A DNA stretch of 64,000 bases from Solea solea (GCF_958295425.1 NC_081141.1:27777865-27841864), one strand, 5' to 3'. Counted from the stretch's first letter, positions 24,101-35,530 are shown. The notes: a model not told the origin generated them from the letters alone. Translations and numbers: made by a program.

Positions 24101-27100
24101 ATATCCGTGTCTTTACCTGTAAAATCTCCCTCTTGTAATAATCGAGCACCTTCTGCTTGAGGCCGTTGTTGCAGACTGACTGCATACACACCAGACGCAC
24201 GATCTTTATCAGTGGATCCTTTTGAGCGATGCAGTCCTCGATGTACGTGTTCACCTGCACAACAACAAAAAATCACGTTTAAAATCATGTTTTCAACAGG
24301 TACCAACAACAAAAATCACGTTTAAATCATGTTTTCAACACGTACTAACAACAAAATCACGTTTAAAATCATGTTTTCAACATGTACCAACAACAAAAAT
24401 CACGTTTAAATCATGTTTTCAACATGTACTAACAACAAAATCACGTTTAAAATCATGTTTTCAACATGTACCAACAACAAAAATCACGTTTAAATCATGT
24501 TTTCAACATGTACTAACAACAAAATCACGTTTAAAATCATGTTTTCAACATGTACCAACAACAAAAATCCCGTTTAAAATCATGTTTTAAACATGTACCA
24601 ACAACAAAAATCACGTTTAAAATCATGTTTTCAACATGTACTAACAACAAAAATAGATCAGTAACACGTGAAGAAACTGTAATGTTAAATATTTCTTGGA
24701 TTACTTGTGCAGGTGACCTTGTCATAGGTTACCAAATGCCAAACACTATATTTTAAAGGCAAAAATGATTTGCTTTGAAGAAACACTGAAGAGTGAACAC
24801 ATGAATACCTTGTCAGTGTCGACTCCCGTCATAAACTCCTGCTCCACTGTTAGATTATCAAAGAAGGCCTCAGAAGCTGGAGGAGAAGAATGAATTCAGT
24901 TTGATAATCAGAATGACACAGCAAATCAGAACAGCTAAAAATGTCAATTAAATACAGCTAGTTCGCCATCATACAGTCCTAGGGGTTTATTTTGAAGTGC
25001 CACAAGGGGGAGCCTGTATCTCTACAGTGAATTAAAAAGTTCTTATTTACAATTCCTGTTTTTCAGATTCCTATGTTTACGAAAATAACTATGTATCAGA
25101 GAAACATGTTTTTGTTAACACTACATTTGTAACGTTTTGGGAACACTGGTGATTAGTTTTTGTACAATTGGTAAAAATTGTCTGTAATATCAAAACTTTT
25201 GAACACTTTACGGTCATGTCAAAACAAAAGTTTTTACATAAAATTTGTTTTGTGCTTTTTGTAACTTTTTGGTTACATCAATGATGTTTTTTGTATTATC
25301 AGTACTATTTTTCTGCAACATTACAACATTTTGTAACTTTTCCAAAAAATTTAGTAAATTTTTGGTTACAGTGTTTTGTATTTTTAAAAAAAAAAAACAC
25401 TTTAAGGTTTCTCCGCCCGCAATTTTCTTTTTTTATGTAACATCACAACATTTTGCAAAATCTTCGGTAAATGGTGATGGTTTTTGTATTTGTAAAAATT
25501 TTTTATGTAACATCACAACATTTGGAGGTTCATATAAACTGTTTTTTTTTCTAATTATTCGAACCATATTTTGCTATAAACGGCACATTTGTAACATCTG
25601 AGCGTATGGATATGAACCAAATAATTCCAGACAAATTCTCCACCCATTAACATTAGCAAATTACCAAATCATATTTCTACCATGAGGTTTTATGTAGCTG
25701 TTACGAAATAAGGTGTAAGAAGAATTTAAAGACATGGGTTTATTGACGTACTGGTGATGTCCTTGATGAGCTCGGCGACAGACGTGTGGTTTGCCAGTGA
25801 ACTCCGCGCCGCCTGCATGTGAGGAAGCTGCGACACAAACTGCTTTATTTCTCCCACGGTTTTGGCGTTGTGTCGTTCCTGTGAAAAATAAAAATAAAAA
25901 TAAAGACACGATCTCAGGGCAGGAAAAATAAAAGAATGCACTTTACACTGAAATCGTTTATCGTCTCCGCTATCGATTGACAGACATGAGATTATCTGTA
26001 GATGTTTGTCACCACTTCCTCATTAGACTAATGCTGTGAAAAGGTCACAGAGATTAGAATCATCAACACATCTGATCAGCAGAGGTCACTTCAATGTGGA
26101 CCTCAGTATGGACCCAGAACCAGAACCAGGAGAAACTTAATTTAAAACTAAATTTAATTTACACGTTCATTCATTTTAGTGTAAACTGCAATTTAAGTGC
26201 TTAATTTAACACCTTCAACAAGAAAAGAGGAAATCTTTTGTGAATATAATGTGAAAACTGACAAAATATATATCACTAGAGGGAGGTCATCTTGAGGAAC
26301 CTTAAAGATTTGATTTCATTACTATTCAGAGGTTTAGTCATCGATGATTCGACGCAGCCTTACAATTCTTTCTGAAAAGAACATGATTCAAAGTTGAATA
26401 ATTTCATTATTTTCTTCTATTTGCATTAAAAAAGTGATGAAAAAAGTTACTTTTACATACCGTATATATACTGTACAATATTAGAACATATTCCAGAGGA
26501 AACAGGGAAAATGCAGCATTTATGATGGAATTCTCTCAATCTAGCAGTAAATGATGTTAGAAAAATAGGAAAAAATAGGGGAAAAATGCAACAGAGAATG
26601 AAGTTTTTCCTAAATATAAGTGTATTTTCAGTAAATCATACGACTATTAATTTATTTTAATGTTAACAGAGATAGTGCAAGTTAATAAGCACTGCTGTAA
26701 ATGTGAATGAGACAATTTATCAGACAATTTGTGTATTTATTTCATGAAATGATGACGTTCTGGACCTTTCTTGATTTCAGTTTTAACTGAATGACCTGAA
26801 GAAAGCAGATATCGTCATAGAAAATAATCTGCAGGGATTAATAGTTTCTGTATTTATATCATATTATAGAGTAAATTCAAACCTCAAAGGCAGCAGAGAT
26901 GATCTTGGCTTTCTTGCTGAGCGCTGCTCCGACGGCGTTGAAGTTTTTGTCCCGGATTTCAGCGTAAAGTTCCTCCGCCGAGTTCAGCTGCAGCTTCTTG
27001 GGCTCCGTGGGTAAATCTTTACTCGTTTCGCCCTGTTTTTTCTGTGCAAACTTTTCCGGCGGCAACTTCACATAACCTGTAAACCAAATATAACAAAATA

Positions 27101-30100
27101 GTAGGGGGGATAAATATACAAAAGCAGGGAGCTGTGATTACGACACACGCTTTCTTTGCAACTGATTGATTATAAAAAGTCAGTCAGTCAGTACATTTGA
27201 GTATTGAATCTTCAGTTCAAGGGAAACTTGATTGTTGGAGCTCTTATTGTGAAGGAGCTAAAGGGTAGTACTTGTTTTGTATCCATTAACATTGGAAATT
27301 ATATTAAAAAAGAGATACTAAACTGTGCTATTTTGTCTTTTCTACTCTACTGACTACCATCTTCTTCTTCTTCTCCGAACCACTCAGGCGTTATTACGGT
27401 TGTGAACTCCTGTGGTTCATTTACCTTCTCTCATCGACTTAAATCTTAATTTTTTACGATTTATGTGGCTTCCTGTAAAACTTCTACAACAGAAACTCCG
27501 GAGGACACGCAGACATCAGAAACTGACCGTTATTAATTCCATAGATCTCGTCGATCAGGCCCTCGTACGTGAGCTGCGTGGCCAGCGGCGTGAGCAGGTC
27601 CACGTTGCGGTCCAGCAGCAGCAGGGTGTCGAACACGGGCAGGATCTGATTCTGGCTTCCGGCAAACTCCCTCTTCATCCTCAGCATCATGTTGGCGACA
27701 TGCTGAGAACAAGCAGAAAACCCTGCGCTCATATAACTGCGACACACACACAGACACGACACCACGTGTAATCGATGCAGACTCGCTGCCTCTCGTCGCA
27801 CTCACCCGTGCACATTCCCCTTTCCCGTATATCTGTGGGATGGTGCCGTACAGAGCCTGTAACGTCATGAGGCCTTTGGCTGTGTGGTAAAGGCTCGTTT
27901 GGTCGTTCTCCAGGTAACACTCCTGAATCAGACCACAGGGAATAAAAGGAGTTTGACCGTTAGATGAAACACCACAAATTCAAAAATACTTTGTAAAACA
28001 TTTCATCATAAGTGAACAGCTTTCTCTCTCTTTCACTTTTATTGTGAAATATTTGCAGGCGCCGCATTGTATTGAGCACAGAGGAGGATTTATGCTGTGT
28101 TTCTGCTGTAATCGGTACACCACACAAACACTTAGAGCTGAAACAATTTGATTACTCGACTACTCTATTTTGATAATCGATTAATTGGTTTGAAGCTTTT
28201 TTCAGGATTAAAACAAGATTTCTGATTGTTTCAGCTTCTTAGAAAGGTGAATATTTTCTCTGTTTCTTTGCTCCACATAACACAGAAATCATTAAAACAA
28301 GACGTTCGAGAACATCATCATTAACCGATTAACCGTGAAAATAATCGGCAGAAAGCATTGAAATCTTATTATTTATGGTGATTTTTAACAGTCTGTTACT
28401 GTCCATATAAAAAAAGGATTTCTCTGGATTTAAAGAGCATTCAAAACAATTGCTAATGCAAGCACACTACACAAGTACACGATATATATCTTGCTGTTTT
28501 TAGATATTTGAATGCAGAAATAATACGTAGTGCATATTTACAGTAATAATGATTATTATCAAAATGAATTAATGTGTTGATGATTATTTTCTCAATTAAT
28601 CATGTATTTGTTTGCTTCAGAAAGCGTTGAAAATGTTTAACCAAACATAGAAATGATGTCATGTTTTGTCCACAAACCAAAAAATAATTCAGTTTCTTTG
28701 TCATATGGAGCAAAGAAATTAGAAAATATCCACATTTAAGAAGCTGAAAAATCAGAAAACACTCAAAGCGATTCATTCACAATCTAATTAATCTTAAAAT
28801 CTTCATTTCATAAACATAACACGTTGACTCATAATGTAAATAATTCACTTATAGAGAGTCACAGTGACACACACTCACCCTGAAAGCACTCTCGTACTCC
28901 ATGGAGAGCAGGTCACCGTCGTAGGGGATCAGGTCCAGGATGTACTCGTCGATGTTGATGAAGGAGCCGAGCACGTTCTGCTCCTTCAGCCGCTGCTCAC
29001 ACAGCATGCTCCGCCGAGGCACAAACAGAATGTGGAAGTCTCGCGGCGAACGCGTCTTATCCTCACTGTAGGTGGCAGCGCAGTCCAAGGCAAAAGCGGG
29101 AAATAATAGTAAACAGCTTTACAAAATACCAGCATATGTATAACATCTAAGGTTTACTACATCCTTACCTACAGAACGATGTTTATTTTTAATCAAAGGA
29201 TGGATTCATTGGTATCAAATGTTCCATACTGACAGTTTGCTAATCGATTTTGATTATTTTATGACACTATTTTTAACTGTAATTTGTGATTTTGTTCTTT
29301 TCTGTCACCCTGTTATAAACGTGCTGCTGCCGCCTCAAAATCCTTGTAAATGAGAATTTTAATCTCAGTGAGGCTTTTCTGGTTAAGTAAAAGGCACCAT
29401 AAGTGTCAAACAGGAGACACACCTGGACACATTCTCAGCGATGATGTCCATGAGCTCCAGTCTGGGACGCACAAAGAAGATGATATTTTTGACGTCAGCA
29501 GCGGGGAGCCTGCCGCTCTTCAGAGTAAACATCTTTTCCACTTCATGTTCCTATAAAAACAAACATGAGGTTGGTATTGATTTGTATTTGACCGACACAG
29601 ACTAATATAAATGATAATTATGGTTCTCTGGAGTTACTTTACAACACAATCAGTTACCTTCAGTAGAGAGTACTGAGCTATCAGTCCAAACGGTCCAGTC
29701 AGATATTCATCCCACACAATGGCCTAGAAATGTGAAGGAACAAAAAAACATCAATTACTACAACTATTTTCACAATCAAGTACTTGTTTGGTTTGTAAAA
29801 TGTCACAACATGTAATGATTTCTTTGTTATATGGAGCAAAGAAAACAGAAAATATCCACATTTAAAGAGGCTGACAAACAAAAACAACACTGAAACCAAT
29901 TGATAGATTATCAAAATAGGTGATAAATAATTTAGTAACAGATTAATTGAATAATAGTTGCAGCCCTAATGTGCTTTTATTTTATTTGATCCGTGTAAAT
30001 ATATAAAACAATCTAAATTAAAAGCACTTTAGCTGCATATTTAGAAATTAGAATCATATTTTGACTAATGTTAGTATGAAATAATGTATGCTAATCTTAT

Positions 30101-30708
30101 AATTTTCTTCTTTTTATCCAGATTAAAATCTCAATCCGTCTCCTTGTTTCTTTTCAAATAAAGACATTTTACGTATTTTTCATGTGGTTCATCAGTCTTG
30201 TTTTTCCTTCTCTTACTTCCTCCCCTCACATATTACAGTAGTTATGGTCTCTGAATTCACGGACGCGATTGGTTGATTGTTGTCACGTGGTAATTTATCG
30301 CGCATGTGATTGGTCGAAAGTCCCCGGACCTCGACTACCGTAAAAACTTGAATCGCTGCTCATGTAAAAACCATAAATGCTGCGTCAAAACGTTAAAATT
30401 ATGATCGGATTATTAGTTACAGGTCCGGGCACGGACTGGACGACACCCGTGTCCGGATCCGGACCCAGCTGCCATTTTGAGATCCATTTGCGATATTTTT
30501 AATTCAGTTGGCATCTGTGAGCCAATGTTGACGTTAGTGAAAGAAACTAGCTCCAGCGGTCCCTGCTTTTTTCCGCCATGTTTTGTCGCGTTCGCGTGTT
30601 CGTTACCTTACTCCCGGCGCATTTGTCCAAAAACTCCCGGAGGTCTTTTCGTGCAGCTTCTCTTAAAATGTTTAAATTCACTTTTCCGTACGATAGGTGG
30701 GCCGCCAT
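21162..30708 (-). CDS. vps33a: Vacuolar protein sorting 33A, Sec1/Munc18 subunit of HOPS/CORVET (13 coding exons, 600 aa)
   Basis: SM-family protein that binds SNARE bundles and, with VPS16, forms part of HOPS and CORVET for endosome-lysosome and autophagosome fusion. Exons in transcript order: 30708-30607, 29723-29658, 29550-29423, 29065-28879, 27922-27806, 27702-27528, 27076-26883, 25878-25752, 24876-24809, 24254-24117, 23396-23259, 23180-23012, 21355-21162. Every junction is AG/GT with compatible phase; the total is 1803 nt including TGA, against 596 aa in human. Diagnostic blocks: [119 protein letters not shown] and [20 protein letters not shown]. The SM fold runs the whole length. The C-terminus (DRPESQMS) is slightly longer than in mammals. 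VPS33A is preferred over VPS33B because of these near-identical blocks. Confidence 0.97.
22480..22835. repeat. About 47-bp minisatellite, vps33a intron 12
   Basis: About eight units of TGTATTTTATTTTGTAGGAA TAACTAGTAAAAT with short variable spacers. The same motif recurs in intron 11's neighbour at 23690-23950. Confidence 0.9.
23690..23950. repeat. Second array of the TTTTATTTTGTAGGAATAAC minisatellite, vps33a intron 10
   Basis: About five units, the middle three nearly identical (AACTACAAAAAGGAAAGATA), lying between exons 23259-23396 and 24117-24254. Confidence 0.9.
24262..24650. repeat. About 43-bp minisatellite directly upstream of vps33a exon 10
   Basis: About nine units of ACAACAAAAATCACGTTTAA plus ATCATGTTTTCAACATGTAC, alternating two variants to give a dimer period. 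Begins within about ten bases of the exon 10 acceptor (exon starts at 24254). Confidence 0.92.
28136..28360 (+). mobile_element. MITE-like dispersed repeat, vps33a intron 4
   Basis: Shares GAGCTGAAACAATTTGATTA, GATAATCGATTAATTGG, GTGAATATTTTCTCTG and TTTCTTTGCTCCA with the other copies, in plus orientation. It lies 3' of a second, oppositely oriented copy in the same intron (28550-28790). Confidence 0.6.
28550..28790 (-). mobile_element. MITE-like dispersed repeat, minus orientation, vps33a intron 4
   Basis: Contains TATGGAGCAAAGAAATTAG and AAAATATCCACATTTAAG, the reverse complement of the internal motif of the family, with A/T-rich ends. Confidence 0.55.
29745..29972 (-). mobile_element. 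MITE-like dispersed repeat, vps33a intron 1
   Basis: Reverse-oriented copy with TATGGAGCAAAGAAAACAG and a well-kept end ATAGTTGCAGCCCTAATG, lying just upstream of vps33a exon 2. Confidence 0.6.
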
Positions 30709-30800
30709 TTTCCCCCCGTCAGACAGCGACACAACTCGGTCAGGTGACCGGCCGAGTCATGTGACCGAAGATAGGATACGACGTCGAGATGGTTCACTCC
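30709..30800 (-). promoter_or_regulatory. vps33a: Proximal vps33a promoter with two CLEAR-like E-boxes
   Basis: Upstream of the vps33a ATG (30708) lie GTCAGGTGAC at 30739-30748 and GTCATGTGAC at 30756-30765. Each is one base from the palindromic TFEB/MITF-family CLEAR element GTCACGTGAC. The ATG has a favourable context (AAAATGG). TFEB control of lysosomal and HOPS genes is established; its use here is inferred. Confidence 0.45.
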
Positions 30801-30968
30801 GCAAACTGGAAACTGTACAGAGTATGAATTGACCTATGTTTTGTTTCTTTGGTGCCTTTATGATGGGAAACAAACCAGTTAGTGTATGAGGAAGTGCGTT
30901 TTAATGATTTATTTGTTCAATGGAGCAAAGAAATCAGATTATATACATATTTAAACAAGCTGAAAAAT

Positions 30969-31532
30969 TCAGAAAACTTCAAAACAGATTATTTGTCCAA
31001 CACGCAGGTCGAATTGAGACACATCCACACTGACTTCTTTTTCAGATGTCAGTTTCTTCTCCTCGTTTATCTTTGATTCTTCCTTCAGCAGCTGGAGTTG
31101 CTGTTTAAAGTTCTCAGTTATCTGGTCACCCTCCTCCTGACTAGCTGTCATGTTGCTCTCTGATTTGTGTGAGAACTTCTCCTCAGCCATTTTTCTCTCT
31201 CATCCTCCACTCTTCCTCCTCCTCCACCTTATTCAGACAACTCTCCTGGCACAGCTGGATCTCCTGCTTCACCAGCTTTAGCTCCTTCACCCAGGCCTCG
31301 TCCTTCTCTGCCAGCTTCTGTCTCATTGTTTCCTCCAGAGCTTCGAATCTCTCCTTCCACTCCGCCTCTTTGCCTCTCAGCTCCATCATCAGTTTGGCGT
31401 TCTCGGCCAGGGAGTCGATGTGGGCTTTCGTTCTCATCACCCTTTCCTTTGCCTCATGTTTGAGGAGGTCATTTGTTTTCTTCAGTTCCTCCTTCAGCTG
31501 CTCTGCTCATCGCCGTTTCTTTGTCTGTCCAT
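30969..31532 (-). pseudogene. Frameshifted tandem copy 2 of the coiled-coil ORF
   Basis: Starts at the ATG at 31532, 471 bases downstream of copy 1's ATG, with the same opening (DRQRNGDEQS). A single-base deficit straight after that shifts the frame. The coding trace continues in another frame (QLKEELKKTNDLLK, then MRTKAHIDSLAENAKLMMEL, matching copy 1's TRSKAHVDSLAEYVRLMKEI) until a stop at 31183. It then resumes in a third frame (EKFSHKSESNMTASQEEG, matching copy 1's ETFSHKSERDTTASQEED) to about 30969. Two frame breaks within about 560 bases point to a pseudogene unless small introns or sequence errors explain them. The 3' end runs into a dispersed MITE-like repeat at about 30904-31000. Confidence 0.5.
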
Positions 31533-32003
31533 GTCAACAGCTGAGATGGTGGGCCAGTGAAGGACTGGACCTTGACATGTTGACCTTGGAGTAACATCTC
31601 TCCCGTCCTCCTCTTGACTCGCTGTCGTGTCTCTCTCTGATTTGTGCGAGAACGTCTCGTCTCTCATCCTCCTCTCCTTCTTCAGCCAATTCTGCTTCCA
31701 CTCAACCTCCTCGACTTGTATCTCCTTCATTAGTCGGACGTACTCTGCCAGAGAGTCGACGTGGGCCTTTGATCTCGTTGCCCTCCTCTTGTCATTTTTG
31801 AGGAGGTCATTTGGTCTCTTGACTTTTTGGACCTGCCGCTGCTTCACCCGGTCGTCGTCCTGTCTCAGCGTCGTGATTTCAGCCCTCAGAGATGTGATCT
31901 CTGACATGGCCTCGGACAGCGCCTCCCTGAGGACATTGATGGTCTTTCTCAGTTGCAGTGCAGCCAACCTACTCTGCTCATCGCAGTTTCTTTGTGTGTT
32001 CAT
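31494..32003 (-). CDS. Coiled-coil protein ORF, copy 1 (169 aa), unrecognised
   Basis: Single uninterrupted ORF from ATG 32003 to a TGA at 31494, with an in-frame stop four codons before the ATG, so this start is plausible for an intronless reading. The N-terminal third has clear heptad spacing (LRKTINVLREALSEAMSEIT), then a basic middle and a second helical stretch (AHVDSLAEYVRLMKEIQ), then a polar Ser/Thr/Glu-rich tail. It lacks any enzyme motif I know. It lies on the same strand about 1.3 kb upstream of the vps33a start. Its last residues read into the beginning of a second tandem copy (MDRQRNGDEQ against its own MNTQRNCDEQ), which is odd for a mature gene. It may be one exon of a longer gene or a decaying lineage-specific gene. 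Confidence 0.45.
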   Translation of the reverse strand: MNTQRNCDEQSRLAALQLRKTINVLREALSEAMSEITSLRAEITTLRQDDDRVKQRQVQKVKRPNDLLKNDKRRATRSKAHVDSLAEYVRLMKEIQVEEVEWKQNWLKKERRMRDETFSHKSERDTTASQEEDGRDVTPRSTCQGPVLHWPTISAVDMDRQRNGDEQSS

Positions 32004-32264
32004 GTCAAGAGTTCAGACAGTGGATGGCATCACTTCAGAAAACACTACACAAAGTTCTTCAGCTGTACACTGAGAGGTTGTTGAAGTCACTGCAGAAACT
32101 TGCTCTCGCTGACTCCCTTCTTTTTCCATCAAAGACCTCAAAGCCGTCACAGATGTCAAAGAACATTTAACTCTCAATAGATGAACAAATAAAAGTTGAC
32201 CATTAAAAACACATTCATATTTATTTATTTATTTGATCTTTTATTCATCCATTTACAAGACTGG

Positions 32265-32345
32265 CCACAGGTACAGCTGGTTCCTCATCAGCAGGAATTG
32301 AACCCACAGCCTTCCAGTTGAAAGACAACTTGCCCTCACTTTTTA
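32265..32345 (-). mobile_element. tRNA-derived SINE fragment
   Basis: On the minus strand a pol III B-box-like GGTTCAATTCC (complement of 32294-32304) sits in a T-arm-like context (CTGTGGGTTCAATTCCTGC). The rest does not fold as a full tRNA, so a SINE head is more likely than a tRNA gene. Confidence 0.45.
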
Positions 32346-32939
32346 ATACTTTTACTTCTGTACATTTTATATCAGAAAATGATAATAATAAATGGATGGA
32401 TGGATGATGATGTAAATGTAGATATTTTTTTCACTGTGACATCTTTCCTTCTCCACTTTAGCCTCTAGGTGGTGCAGTTTAACCACAGCAAGAATTAAAG
32501 AGTGGGAGGAAAGGACAGTGATGTGAAAATGTCAGTGTTTGCGTCTTAAAGAGATAAATTGTTGTAAAACAGTGTTTTAATCCTTAACTCATGTGCCTGT
32601 GGAAAATGTTACCACTTAATTTCCCCCCTGAACTTCATCTGTAAAACAAAATAACACAAACTTAACAAATATGATGACTTAGTTTGGTTAATATTTTGAA
32701 TGACTTCAATTTTCTTTCTTTCTTTAACTGATCAACTGGACCATCTGACATAAACATGACTAAATCCATCCTGATCTGTTAAGACGTCGCTGAGATATAC
32801 ACCTCTGAACTTGCTCAATGGGACTGAACCATGTTACATTTAAATTGCTAACAAATCCGTAACTCGTAATCAGATCCAGATGAAACTTTGAAACAAAGTT
32901 TGATAACACGTATAATTTGTACGTAGATTATTACCAAAT

Positions 32940-33680
32940 TCAGGTTGATCTCACAAAAACATATACATATAAAAGTATTGTCTCATAATTCTGAGATACT
33001 GTCATATCTCACAATTATCTGATACTAACTTGATGACAGCATCTCATAATTCTGACTTAGGATCTCAAAACTATGAGATATTGTCCCAATATTGTGACAG
33101 CATCTCACATTTATGACTCAGCATCTCTTAATTATGACTAAGCAAGTCAAAATGATGAGATACTAACTCAAAGTTATGAACTACTATCTCATGATTATGA
33201 GATATCTCAAAATCATGACTAAGCATCTCTTAATTATGACTTAGTAGCTATTAATTATGACTTAGCATGTCAAAATTATGAGTTACTATCTCAAAGTTAT
33301 GACTTGGCATCTCATAATTATGAGATACCTCAAAATGATGACTTAGAATCTCTTATTTATGACTTAGCAGCTCAAAATTCTAAGATACTATCTCAAAATT
33401 ATGACTAAGTGTATTATACTTAGGATTTAGTATCTCTTAATTATGACTTAGCATCTCCAAATCATGAGATATTATCTCAAAGTTATGATTTTGCGCCTCA
33501 TAATTATGACATATCTCAAAAGTATGACTTAGTATCTCTTAATTATGACTTAGCATCTCCAAATGATAAGATACTAACTCAAAATTATGACTTATTATCT
33601 CTTAATTATGACTTAGCATGTCAAAATTAGCTTAGCATCCCAAAAGTTTGAAATACTATCTCAAAATGATGACTTAAACA
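32940..33680. repeat. Long minisatellite (ATTATGACTTAGCATCTC)
   Basis: About 740 bases of interleaved ATCTCAAAATTATGACTTAG and GAGATACT blocks, with many near-palindromic TCTCATAATTATGAGAT units. It ends about 150 bases before the presumed rph3a exon 1 region. Confidence 0.85.
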
Positions 33681-33821
33681 GGCTTCGTTACAAAAATAAA
33701 CAAATCCACAAAACATTGTAAAAAACCTAAATGATGTAACTGAATCTTCAGTGATGATGACACTCATGAGTGGACGTGGATCTGATGGTGATGATGATGA
33801 TGATCTCGACTCTTCTTAGCT

Positions 33822-34148
33822 TCACATCACATCACATCTCGGGGTTTCCTTCCCAGGGCACCAAGGGCTTTCCAGCGTCCACGCACGCAAGGAGTGACTG
33901 AGTTTTCCCACGCAACGTGGAAGAGGAGGAAGAAGAGGAGGAAGAAGAGCAGGAGGAGGTACGTCTGCTTCTCCTCCAACCGTGACGAAGAGAGCGAGAG
34001 AGAGAGAGAGAGAAAAACACGGGTATTTGGCACCGTGCGCATTCACTGACGCTGCTGCTGCTGCTGCTGCATCCACGCGCTGCACAGAAATTCAACCCGC
34101 ATCATCATCATCATCATCTGAGAAAGGAGAGGAGGAGGAAGATCTCAG
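33822..34148 (+). promoter_or_regulatory. rph3a: Probable rph3a promoter and untranslated exon 1
   Basis: A CpG- and purine-rich stretch includes a (CTG)n tract and ends in a strong donor at 34148 (GATCTCAG/GTAGGT). No ATG-initiated coding exon fits here. The first coding rph3a exon needs an upstream partner and this is the best candidate on the same strand. That implies a first intron of about 11.2 kb (34149-45349). A weaker additional exon is possible at about 36681-36720 (TTTTTAG/ATTTTAAACC...). Inference only. Confidence 0.4.
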
Positions 34149-34643
34149 GTAGGTTTCACCAATTCCTTCGAAGGCGTTTAAACCAAAAAATGTGCAAATA
34201 CGCACATTTTAAAAAGCGTTATTTTCATTATTTTTTTTAACAGTGACTCACACAAATTCTGCTTTTACAAGTTGAATGAATGCACCATTTCATTCATTCG
34301 TTCACTCATCCACAACAGAGCAGAGATAGAAAGATAGATGATCTGTCTTTTTTTTATTATTAATCCTTTGAATTAAAAAATATGTATGAACATGTGTAGT
34401 CAGCTGCTGCTGATGCAAATGAGCAGTTAATTAATACCAAAAAATAAAGCATATGTTCGTCCTGAAGTCATGTCTCTGCAGCACAATGTTGCTGTCATCC
34501 ACAGCTTTTTTTTTTCATCTACTACTACAGCATAATCTGTACTCGTGTGTATTCATGAATGGCTGGATTAACACAGTACGTAGCAGATTTTAAGGATTTA
34601 AATCAACACATAGCTGCTGATGGTGCAACAGCATTATCATCAT

Positions 34644-34675
<32 letters not shown>

Positions 34676-34738
34676 TCATCAGTGCTGCTTCTTTTGTTGC
34701 AGATGTGATGTGTAAGGAGCTGGTGTGTAAGTCATGTG

Positions 34739-34820
34739 GTCAGATTGTGTGGTTGCAGTCAGTCAGTCAGTCAGTCAGTGCATCAGTACGTCAGTCAGTC
34801 CGTGCATCAGTCAGTCAGTC
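34739..34820. repeat. (CAGT)n tract
   Basis: Tetranucleotide CAGT units interrupted by GCATCAGTACG. Confidence 0.9.
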
Positions 34821-35109
34821 CCTGGGCGTTGCTGCAGGATTCTTTTTAACGGCGCACACTGGGGCTTCCTGTGGCTGCAGACCTGACAGCTCAAAGCATC
34901 AGTGAAGCCTCCAGATGTTGACACTCGAGCAGGTCCTGACTCCAGCTGTGCCTCGCGAGTGTTGGAGGTTCCACAACGGCCACTGATGCTTCATATACGC
35001 TGTCCATTTCTTATTTTATTTTTTAGGTTTTTACCCCAATCGACTCACAAGGCCCCTGATTCGACAACATTGATTCCATTAGAGATGTTTCAGTTGCCAT
35101 AACAATTCT

Positions 35110-35530
35110 TCTAAAGCAAATCTGACTTGATTTTAAAAACGTGGGAGAGACCACAGACACGTTTAAGTGTTTTAATCCCGAGAAAGCACAGATTTGATGA
35201 CCCAGTGAAGATTTCCCATGACTTCAGACTTTCGTCAGTAAATAGCTGTTTTGTGTGTGTGTGTGTGTGTGTGTGTGCGATGTTTAATCAAAAAACTGTG
35301 GATGAAGTCATGGCTGAGAAGACAGAATCAACTATTGGTTCCGTGGTTCCGCTCACGCCCCCAATCGCTGTTCGGTTGTAAATATCAAACATGTTTGATA
35401 CTAATGATTTAAAATCGGGAAGACTCTGTTAGTGTTAATCCCTCACACTACAGGATAATTTAGCCAAATAATCTGTTCAAATCAGCCTGAAATCAGAAGG
35501 AAGACACCCACGATTGTCGGAAGGGCCAGA
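35110..35530 (+). mobile_element. Fragment of a TIR element, copy A
   Basis: Shares AATCCCGAGAAAGCACAG, AAAAAACTGTGGATGAAGTC, ATGGCTGAGAAGA, ATCCCTCACACTACAGGATA and GGAAGACACCCA with the copy at 61478-62000, in the same order and orientation. A (GT)n tract is inserted and the ends are degraded. The short in-frame peptide (QKTVDEVMAEK) is conserved between copies. Confidence 0.75.

Larger units (their letters stand above)
32004..33821. other. Intergenic: SINE fragment and large minisatellite
   Basis: No coding region seen. It includes a tRNA-like SINE piece (32265-32345) and a minisatellite (32940-33680). Confidence 0.5.

Noticed and set aside
24222..24725. Repeat-protein-like ORFs ([11 protein letters not shown] units)
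   Set aside because: The DNA is a 43-bp intronic minisatellite whose unit happens to lack stops; it lies between two vps33a exons.
32294..32304. Possible tRNA gene (B-box)
   Set aside because: No acceptor stem, anticodon arm or A-box could be paired; better explained as a SINE relic.
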